From the NCBI GenBank assembly GCA_030044075.1, contig JASHWM010000119.1, positions 1 to 7,240 of the forward strand: 7,240 bases of DNA. The letters run 5' to 3'. Source of the DNA: Candidatus Rhabdochlamydia sp. (lineage in GTDB: Bacteria > Chlamydiota > Chlamydiia > Chlamydiales > Rhabdochlamydiaceae). The notes below the pieces were generated by a model, which worked only from the letters and a program-made list of their open reading frames with translations, was not told the DNA's origin and ran no database searches. The position numbers were made by a program, and so were the translations under genes. Positions 1-4,272 of this stretch are shown here, in pieces. The first letter of the stretch is position 1, and each line of letters opens with the position of its first letter.

Positions 1-216
1 ATGAGAAAAATTGCCAATGCAAGGGGATTTGTAGATGATTTTACCAACTTTTTTTCTCACAACCCCATGTGGAACCCCATCGTTACATTTTTTGGGGGAG
101 AGGCTCAGGAAAAAATTGCGACCTATGATTATGGTGCAATGGTCTGTCTCATTATCGGGATCATCCTCATGCTTGGAGGCGTTTTGTTGATCATCCTTCC
201 GGGATTAAAAAAATAA
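1..216 (+). CDS. Small single-pass membrane protein, unrecognised (possibly 3' end of a longer gene)
   Basis: The reading frame encodes 71 residues from an ATG at the first base of the window to a TAA at 214-216. Residues 1-44 are mixed polar and aromatic (FFSHNPMWNPIVTFFGG). Residues 45-67 form one strongly hydrophobic helix rich in Ile, Leu and Gly (GAMVCLIIGIILMLGG), followed by a short basic end, GLKK, which would favour a cytoplasmic C-terminus. I recognise no family. Because the ATG is the first base of the window, I cannot see a ribosome binding site, and the ORF may be the tail of a larger membrane protein. It converges on the minus-strand carrier-like gene. The 96 bases between them (217-312) contain no convincing terminator, only a weak CATGG/CCATG dyad near 289-307. 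Confidence 0.5.
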   Translation: MRKIANARGFVDDFTNFFSHNPMWNPIVTFFGGEAQEKIATYDYGAMVCLIIGIILMLGGVLLIILPGLKK

Positions 217-312
217 AAAATCCAAATAGAAGTGCGCCCAGAGTGAAAAGGTCTTATAGGAAAGTTCCCAGCCCTTGCCTTTTACAACATGGGATGGGAA
301 CCATGGTATCGA

Positions 313-1053
313 TTAGCTGTTTGCTATCGAATTCATCGTTTCTTTTCCAAATTTATAAAAAACCGAAAAAAAACCGATGGCCCGGGCTTTTCTGGCAGCT
401 CCCCAAAACGATTGGGAGATGCTCTCAACGACCATCCCGCTTTGCCAGCGGGTAAGCGCTGTATTGGCTGGATGTCCGGCAAGGCTGCCGGCTGCCCCCG
501 ACATAAAAGCTGCCGTGTATTCGACTGCTTTATTGTCGCCAAAATGCTCCTTCATGACTAAGGACACTTTGTCAGCAGCGCTGAGGCCGCAGACAAAGGC
601 AGTCTCCTGAACAGCGATGGCAAGGCCTTGTTTCACAGAGAACTTCCGAAGAGATTCTCTGATGCCCCAGCCCATCGTCTGGCCGTTGAAAACAGCCAAG
701 ATCGGCGCTGATACAGCGCCTACCACTGCGGAACTTGCAAGAGCAGATGGAAGGCCCGCCTCTTTGGACTCGCCTGCCATCTTTTTCTCAAGGAAGCTTT
801 GCAAGACCATCTGCGTCCCAACGATGACGCCGACAGTTGGAGAAGCTTTTAAGCCTCCCATCACTGCTTCGTGCATTGTCATGCCTTGCGGTCTTAGCCC
901 TTTTTGCAAAGCGCTCTTTGCTGCAAGGTCCCTAAAAACGGGGACGATGGCAAGAGATGCCGCAACCGGAGGGACAACATATGGTGTTATTTTGGGCCAA
1001 AACGCCCCTGTTTGCTGGCCATTTGAGGCAGCAGGCATATTTGAGGATGTCAT
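313..1053 (-). CDS. Mitochondrial-carrier-like (SLC25/MCF-type) membrane protein with three internal repeats
   Basis: The product is 246 residues from ATG at 1053, with AGGA upstream (caggataaaattATG). Three segments recur with prolines at residues 38, 117 and 195, a spacing of 79 and 78. The third matches a mitochondrial carrier repeat best: SGAAGSLAGHP at 185-195, then P-A-N-x-x-x-x-R-x-Q at 195-204 (canonical P-x-D-x-x-K-x-R-x-Q), then FWGAARKARAIGFFSVFYKF near 216-235, resembling the usual 'yrG...R......f..Y...K'. Repeats one and two end in similar segments (VGVIVGTQMVLQSFLEK; TAFVCGLSAADKVSLVMK) but have lost most of the signature. Carriers are usually around 300 residues with six helices, so this is a compact, divergent version. 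If the fold is right, it would exchange metabolites across a membrane, possibly a host one. The first 16 residues (MTSSNMPAASNGQQTG) are Ser/Asn/Gln/Thr-rich, as in many type III secretion signals. The family call is inference from motif reading. Confidence 0.5.
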   Translation of the reverse strand: MTSSNMPAASNGQQTGAFWPKITPYVVPPVAASLAIVPVFRDLAAKSALQKGLRPQGMTMHEAVMGGLKASPTVGVIVGTQMVLQSFLEKKMAGESKEAGLPSALASSAVVGAVSAPILAVFNGQTMGWGIRESLRKFSVKQGLAIAVQETAFVCGLSAADKVSLVMKEHFGDNKAVEYTAAFMSGAAGSLAGHPANTALTRWQSGMVVESISQSFWGAARKARAIGFFSVFYKFGKETMNSIANS

Positions 1054-1195
1054 AATTTTATCCTGTGTAAAAAATGTAAAAATAGGGATCCCAAGGCCCG
1101 GCTTTTTAGGGGCCGTTGAAGATCCAAAAATTAATAAATGGAAAAAGAAATTACATTTGATCCGCCCTTCGGCGGATGAGCAGGATAAAAATAAT
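899..1195 (-). repeat. Direct repeat copy A: hairpin, leader and N-terminal region of the carrier-like gene
   Basis: Copy A and copy B (1261-1505) share, in minus-strand order: an atcctgct(c/t)atccgcc hairpin segment; a T-rich stretch; a GGCC-containing dyad; an AGGA ribosome binding site; and the first 40-odd codons starting ATGACATCCTCAA. The hairpins are offset by 310 bases and the ATGs by 325, so small indels have accumulated. Identity is high around the ATG and the hairpin and lower between, indicating an old duplication. Confidence 0.75.
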
Positions 1196-1378
1196 CAGGA
1201 TGATGAGAAAACGTGGCAAAGGAAGAAAGACCGGTGCGTTCTTTTTTTGAAATGGGGAGTCCTTTTGCAAAGAGCTGCGCGCTCTAGCAACAAGAGAAGA
1301 AAAATGGTATGTTTTTGCGGGCAAAAAGCGCCCTGTCTGCTGACCGTCATGGGCAGCAGGTATGGTTGAGGATGTCAT
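1151..1378 (-). pseudogene. Truncated paralogue of the carrier-like gene joined to a hydrophobic tail
   Basis: This 75-residue frame starts at ATG 1378 with MTSSTIPAAHDGQQTG, matching the start of the carrier-like protein (MTSSNMPAASNGQQTG). Nucleotide similarity continues to about codon 41 (SSLQK here, SALQK there), with a deletion of roughly 25 bases between. The remainder is unrelated to the carrier and ends in a strongly hydrophobic run (RFLIILIIFILLIRRRADQM) partly encoded by a GC-rich hairpin. The leader has an AGGA site (agcaggataagcaaATG), so it could be translated. It is either the remnant of a second carrier-like gene or a small functional protein using the same N-terminal signal with a new C-terminal membrane anchor. 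I favour a remnant, but the open frame and retained ribosome binding site keep the second option alive. Confidence 0.5.
1160..1177 (-). terminator. GC-rich hairpin at the 3' end of the truncated paralogue; possible terminator
   Basis: A 7-bp perfect stem (1160-1166 with 1171-1177, core CCGCC/GGCGG) with a four-base loop lies just inside the 3' end of the 1151-1378 frame. On the minus strand it is followed by an AT-rich stretch containing TTTCTTTTT, but the T-run begins more than ten bases after the stem, so termination would be weak. The same structure recurs at 1471-1486. Confidence 0.35.
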
Positions 1379-1505
1379 TTGCTTATCCTGCTAAAAAGTT
1401 AAAAAATGGCTTCAGGGCCTTTGTAGGGCCACAGAAAAATAAAAAAAATGAAAAAATAAGATGATGTTATTCCGCCCCTTGGCGGATAAGCAGGATAGAA
1501 ATGAA
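1261..1505 (-). repeat. Direct repeat copy B: hairpin, leader and N-terminal region of the truncated paralogue
   Basis: This is the second copy of the tandem duplication described for 899-1195. Its hairpin is at 1471-1486, its ATG at 1378, and the shared coding part ends near 1261. Below that point, minus-strand similarity to the carrier-like gene stops and a hydrophobic tail takes over. Confidence 0.75.
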
Positions 1506-1604
1506 GAGAATGTTTTGAAGCGCAAAAGCTTTTGGGATGCAGGAAAGTCCGGCATCCTTGACCCGAGCATAAGGAAACTGAGTTTTTAAGCTTTTTGTTT
1601 TCAT
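1467..1604 (-). CDS. Tiny ORF (45 aa), or alternatively a small non-coding RNA, unrecognised
   Basis: A frame of 45 codons runs from ATG at 1604 to TAA at 1467-1469. Its predicted product starts MKTKSLKTQF and ends with a hydrophobic segment and short polar end (NILFISILLIRQGAE). That end parallels the tail of the neighbouring truncated paralogue (FILLIRRRADQM), because both are written through the same hairpin repeat. There is no Shine-Dalgarno site. The near-consensus promoter at 1612-1640 would start transcription about one base before the ATG, so the message would be leaderless. Alternatively, the transcript from about 1605 to the hairpin at 1471-1486 is a small RNA of roughly 135 bases and the frame is incidental. 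I cannot decide between these from sequence alone. Confidence 0.35.
   Translation of the reverse strand: MKTKSLKTQFPYARVKDAGLSCIPKAFALQNILFISILLIRQGAE
1471..1486 (-). terminator. GC-rich hairpin at the 3' end of the 1467-1604 ORF/small RNA; possible terminator
   Basis: A 6-bp stem, TCCGCC (1471-1476) with GGCGGA (1481-1486), has loop CCTT. On the minus strand a long T-rich region follows from about 1457 downward (TTATTTTTTC, then TTTTTTTTATTTTT). It is the partner copy of the hairpin at 1160-1177, and its position suits the end of a short transcript started at the promoter at 1612-1640. Confidence 0.4.
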
Positions 1605-1611
1605 GCCGCAA

Positions 1612-1640
1612 ATTATAAAAATATTGGGATTATTTATCAA
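1612..1640 (-). promoter_or_regulatory. Near-consensus sigma-70/sigma-66-type promoter
   Basis: Reading the minus strand, TTGATA (plus 1635-1640, 5 of 6 to TTGACA) is followed by a 17-base spacer and a perfect TATAAT (plus 1612-1617). The expected start is near 1605. This is the best promoter match I found in the window and points toward the small ORF/RNA at 1467-1604, possibly reading on into the duplicated units. Confidence 0.6.
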
Positions 1641-1660
1641 CAGAAAATGACTATTATTAA

Positions 1661-1676
1661 TACTAACAAGTTAGTA
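1661..1676. promoter_or_regulatory. Perfect palindrome, candidate operator
   Basis: TACTAAC-AA-GTTAGTA is a 7+2+7 perfect inverted repeat, 20 bases upstream of the -35 box of the promoter at 1612-1640. It has no T-tract and is AT-rich, so it looks more like a binding site for a dimeric regulator than a terminator. No regulator gene is visible in the window. Confidence 0.35.
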
Positions 1677-1704
1677 GAAGGGCTAATTATCTTAATCTCA
1701 GGGG

Positions 1705-1742
1705 AAAAGGACCCTCAAGTGCACAGGAAGCGCACTTGAGGG
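1705..1742 (-). terminator. Rho-independent terminator of the acireductone dioxygenase gene
   Basis: An 11-bp perfect stem (CCCTCAAGTGC 1712-1722 with GCACTTGAGGG 1732-1742) has a 9-base loop. On the minus strand it is followed by TCCTTTT. It lies ten bases past the stop codon of the dioxygenase gene and separates it from the promoter and small ORF/RNA downstream. Confidence 0.75.
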
Positions 1743-1752
1743 CTCTTGGTCA

Positions 1753-2364
1753 TCAGTCATCAAATGAGGGGTACTTTTGGGCGATGTCGCTCCCTGTGAA
1801 GTTTGCGATCCATCCATCAGCATCGGTGAACAGTCGAATGGCAGTAAAATAGGGGTTGTCTCCCATATCAAACCAGTGGGTGTAGTAGGCTGGTATGCTG
1901 ATCAAATCGCCTTTTTCACAAAGCATGAGGAACACCTGATCGTTTTTGTGGATGTAAAATAGCCCTGAGCCTTCCACAAAGAAGCGCACTTCGTCATTGG
2001 AGTGAGTATGCTCGTTTAGGAACTTCTTTCTAAACACCTCTTTTTTTGGGGTGTCGGGCTTTATTTTTGCAACGTCGATGGACTTGTATCCATTTTCCTG
2101 AACAAGACGGTCGACATCTTCTTTATATGCTTCGAGGATAGAATCCTGATCTGCGTCTTCAGGCAGTTCAGCGTTTGTCTGCCATCTTTCATAGCGTACG
2201 CCAATCGAATTGAGGGCTTTTGCAATATCCTGAAGATCGGAGCTTTCATAAAAGAGAACATCAGAATCTTTGTCTGAATACACTCGTAGCTTATCTGCAT
2301 TAGATGCAAAAATAGCGCTGTGGATGAAAAAAATTGCGGCGACCAAACTCCACTTCTTTGTCAT
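1753..2364 (-). CDS. mtnD: Acireductone dioxygenase with predicted N-terminal signal peptide
   Basis: The 203-residue product matches the ARD/ARD' family of cupins, which oxidise acireductone (1,2-dihydroxy-3-keto-5-methylthiopentene) in the methionine salvage pathway. With iron the products are keto-methylthiobutyrate and formate; with nickel, methylthiobutyrate, formate and CO. The metal ligands are all visible: H119, H121 and E125 in NEHTHSNDEVRFFVEG, and H163 in PAYYTHWFDMG. Family hallmarks GVRYERWQ (55-62), LCEKGDLISIP (148-158) and GWIANFTGSDIA (184-195) are present. From memory, the ligands in the Klebsiella enzyme are H96, H98, E102 and H140, each exactly 23 lower, so the core is full length and the extra sequence is N-terminal. 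That extension, MTKKWSLVAAIFFIHSAIFA, has a basic start, a hydrophobic core and small residues near 20-23, as in a Sec signal peptide. AGGAGG before ATG 2364 supports this start. No other methionine-salvage gene is in the window. Confidence 0.93.
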   Translation of the reverse strand: MTKKWSLVAAIFFIHSAIFASNADKLRVYSDKDSDVLFYESSDLQDIAKALNSIGVRYERWQTNAELPEDADQDSILEAYKEDVDRLVQENGYKSIDVAKIKPDTPKKEVFRKKFLNEHTHSNDEVRFFVEGSGLFYIHKNDQVFLMLCEKGDLISIPAYYTHWFDMGDNPYFTAIRLFTDADGWIANFTGSDIAQKYPSFDD

Positions 2365-2369
2365 ATTTT

Positions 2370-2375
2370 CCTCCT
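2370..2375 (-). promoter_or_regulatory. Strong ribosome binding site deciding the dioxygenase start
   Basis: On the minus strand AGGAGG is followed by five bases (aaaat) and ATG 2364. This places translation initiation ahead of the signal-peptide-like segment. I see no competing start with a similar site between the signal peptide and the enzyme core. Confidence 0.75.
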
Positions 2376-2457
2376 GTGAAAAGACAAATAAAAAAAACTA
2401 GCAAAACGAATGGGATTATGCAACGGCTTTTTAAAAAAAATTTAACATTTACCTAAA

Positions 2458-3252
2458 GTGGGCTTGCGTGGATTCTTATCGAAAAAAAACAGTCTAGAAA
2501 AGGGGATTTCCTTGGAAAAATTGCAGTTTGTCTATTTAGATTCAGTTGATCCTACCATCCGTTTCGAGCCTATCTTTTATCAAAATCGTATCGATCGAAA
2601 TGGCCTGCGATATAGCCTATTTTCAAAAGCGGGTGTGCCGATCCCAGGTTATGAAGGCTCTCGTTGCATCATTGAGTGGGAGATGGCAAAAGCGCTCAAG
2701 AGGATCCAGATGAGGCTTTCAGAGAGGGGCCTATGTCTAAAAGTGTATGATGCGTACAGGCCCAATCAGGCCATGGAATTTTTTACAAAGTGGACACAGC
2801 TGCCAGACACCTTTCCTGCAAAAGCGTTTCATTATCCCAACGTTCACAAGAAAGACCTCCATGAGCTCTCCTATTTGAGCCGCACGAGCTCCCATCCCCG
2901 TGGCACCGCTGTTGATGTCACGATCTGCCCTCTACAAGATACGGGTGGAGTGATGCGGGAGGACTTTTTGGGCATCAGGGATCCAGAGAGCCTTGACATG
3001 GGGGTAGGGTATTTGTGCTTTGATGAGCGTTCGCACCACAGTTTTTCAGGCCTCAGTAAAAGCCAGCGCACAGCCCGGGAAGTCCTCCTTAATTCGATGC
3101 TGGAAGAAGGGTTCATTCCTTTGGAAACCGAGTTTTGGCATTACTATTTTATGCCAAAGAGAAATTCTTCCCATTACTTCAACTTTCCCATCCGAGATGA
3201 CTACCCATGCCAGAATGGGGGCATTGACCAAAAGGTCCTCTATGACTTTTAG
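2458..3252 (+). CDS. ddpX: D-alanyl-D-alanine dipeptidase, VanX/DdpX type (peptidase M15D)
   Basis: The family hydrolyses the D-Ala-D-Ala dipeptide, used in peptidoglycan turnover, nutrient recovery or glycopeptide resistance. Motifs in order (numbering from GTG 2458): VYDAYRP at 96-102 with the transition-state Arg at 101; SSHPRGTAVDVT at 144-155 giving zinc ligands H146 and D153; LDMGVGYLCFDERSHH at 179-194; and ETEFWHYY at 223-230 with catalytic E225 and ligand H228. All key residues are intact. The start is uncertain. The GTG at 2458 has no ribosome binding site, whereas the in-frame TTG at 2512 follows AAAAGGGG by seven bases and gives MEKLQFVYLDSVDPTI, a normal beginning for the family (246 instead of 264 residues). 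Neither form has a signal peptide, so the enzyme is probably cytoplasmic. It is divergent from the dioxygenase gene. No van-type ligase or regulator is nearby, so recycling is more likely than resistance. Confidence 0.85.
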   Translation: MGLRGFLSKKNSLEKGISLEKLQFVYLDSVDPTIRFEPIFYQNRIDRNGLRYSLFSKAGVPIPGYEGSRCIIEWEMAKALKRIQMRLSERGLCLKVYDAYRPNQAMEFFTKWTQLPDTFPAKAFHYPNVHKKDLHELSYLSRTSSHPRGTAVDVTICPLQDTGGVMREDFLGIRDPESLDMGVGYLCFDERSHHSFSGLSKSQRTAREVLLNSMLEEGFIPLETEFWHYYFMPKRNSSHYFNFPIRDDYPCQNGGIDQKVLYDF

Positions 3253-3387
3253 TTTTTGACAAATTGCTTAGAGTAGTTTCCTTTAAAGTAAGTCTCTAAG
3301 GAGTAATTGCTTAATTCTTAATTTCTCAGGTGTTTTATTTTAAATGGTTGTGTAGTAAGCTCAATAACAAATTTATTGGGGGGATTT

Positions 3388-4194
3388 ATGTTTTTATTAG
3401 CTGCCGCATCACTTGCAACGGCTTCCCAGGAAGTGATCTTTGTGCCTCATTCAGAGACCAATTGGAATGTAGAGGAAAGGATGCAAGGGCAAGGGATCTT
3501 GATCAAGGATAAAGATGGCAACCAAATGGCCTCTTTGGATGAGCTCCAGCCGAGGGAATATCAGTTTGTTAAAGGCCCAAAAGGTGAAGAGCTCCTTGAT
3601 CTGTCCGTTCTGACAGAAAAAGGAGAAGGGCAAGCAAAAGAGCTTGGTGAGAAGATAATAGGCTCTCTTGGAGAGGAAAGAAGCGCTGTCCTCCTCTCAT
3701 CAGATTTGCTCCGCTGCAAGCAAACCACAAAGATAGTAGAAGAAGTATTACGATCTTCCGGCATCGATGTGACGGTCGAGTATGATGCAAGGTTCAGAGA
3801 GGGACAGCATGGCAGATTAAGCGGTATGAGGAAGAATGACGGGGAACTTTATGGCAAAGAGGTCCGTGGGTATAAACACCTTGACTATTACATTGCATAT
3901 AAAAACCAATCACCTAGCGGAATGTACGAAAATGCAATGGACCCCCAGTATGGAGAAAACTTTGTCGCAGTGACAGCCCGCGTTCATGAGGCCGTCCTTC
4001 ACTATTTGCACAAGCATGCAGGAAAGAAGATCGTTGTGGTCACCCATGGCGGTCCCATCAGGGGAATTTTTACCCATCTCACAAAAGATACAATGCCCTT
4101 TTCAGAGGAATATAAAAGTTCGCAGCTATATAACTGCAAAATGATGAAGGTAAATGGGTATGGAAGTGAAAGCGCCGAGATCACTCTTGAGTGA
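3388..4194 (+). CDS. Histidine phosphatase (phosphoglycerate-mutase-like) family protein, predicted exported, altered RHG motif
   Basis: The 268-residue product belongs to the histidine phosphatase superfamily. Family elements (from ATG 3388): the N-terminal catalytic region VPHSETNWN with H21; LSSDLLRCKQT with R109; FREGQHGRLSG with the acidic E138; and VVVTHGGPIRG with the second His at 220. The classical R-H-G is P-H-S here, so the first phosphate-binding Arg is missing while the His that becomes phosphorylated is kept. An insertion at about 36-75 (KDKDGNQMASLDELQPREYQ) lengthens the loop after the first strand. ATG 3388 follows GGGGGGA by three bases, and an upstream in-frame TTG (3376) has no site. 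The first 13 residues (MFLLAAASLATAS) are hydrophobic with small residues at the end, like a short signal peptide, though without a basic start. Substrate unknown; activity may be reduced or changed. Confidence 0.85.
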   Translation: MFLLAAASLATASQEVIFVPHSETNWNVEERMQGQGILIKDKDGNQMASLDELQPREYQFVKGPKGEELLDLSVLTEKGEGQAKELGEKIIGSLGEERSAVLLSSDLLRCKQTTKIVEEVLRSSGIDVTVEYDARFREGQHGRLSGMRKNDGELYGKEVRGYKHLDYYIAYKNQSPSGMYENAMDPQYGENFVAVTARVHEAVLHYLHKHAGKKIVVVTHGGPIRGIFTHLTKDTMPFSEEYKSSQLYNCKMMKVNGYGSESAEITLE

Positions 4195-4204
4195 TCTTTT
4201 TTTT
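4178..4204 (+). terminator. Rho-independent terminator overlapping the phosphatase stop codon
   Basis: AGATCACTC (4178-4186) pairs with GAGTGATCT (4189-4197), followed by an eight-base T-run (4197-4204). With a four-base loop the stem is 8 bp. The stop codon TGA (4192-4194) lies in the right arm, so the last three sense codons and the stop are part of the terminator. Confidence 0.8.
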
Positions 4205-4272
4205 AGCTTGCTGGTTCCCTTGCGATAGGATATTCTTCTTAAGGAAGCTTAACTTCAAAAGTTTGATTTCTT

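Noticed and set aside
617..1369. Long plus-strand open frame of 250 codons opposite the carrier-like gene
   Set aside because: It lies antisense to the carrier-like gene and the duplicated unit. Its translation is rich in Cys, Pro and Arg with no family resemblance, and the minus-strand frame has repeat structure, a ribosome binding site and a duplicated N-terminus that explain the region.
1634..1642. TTATCAACA resembling a DnaA box
   Set aside because: It is a single copy with one mismatch to the consensus and overlaps the -35 box of a promoter. There is no cluster, so no origin is indicated.
2415..2420. CATAAT (minus strand) as a -10 box for the dioxygenase gene
   Set aside because: The spacing to any -35-like hexamer is wrong; only a homopolymer A/T region lies upstream. 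A promoter is expected in this divergent gap but cannot be placed.
3256..3300. Perfect TTGACA (3256-3261) plus a CTTAGAG/CTCTAAG dyad between the dipeptidase and phosphatase genes
   Set aside because: No acceptable -10 box lies 16-18 bases downstream of the TTGACA, and the dyad has a 20-base loop. It may be part of a promoter or operator, but I cannot support it.
4226..4233. TAGGATAT upstream of the transporter gene and again upstream of cytidine deaminase (6303-6310)
   Set aside because: The shared octamer might be a -10-like element, but neither copy has a -35 partner at a proper distance, and two copies of eight bases can occur by chance.
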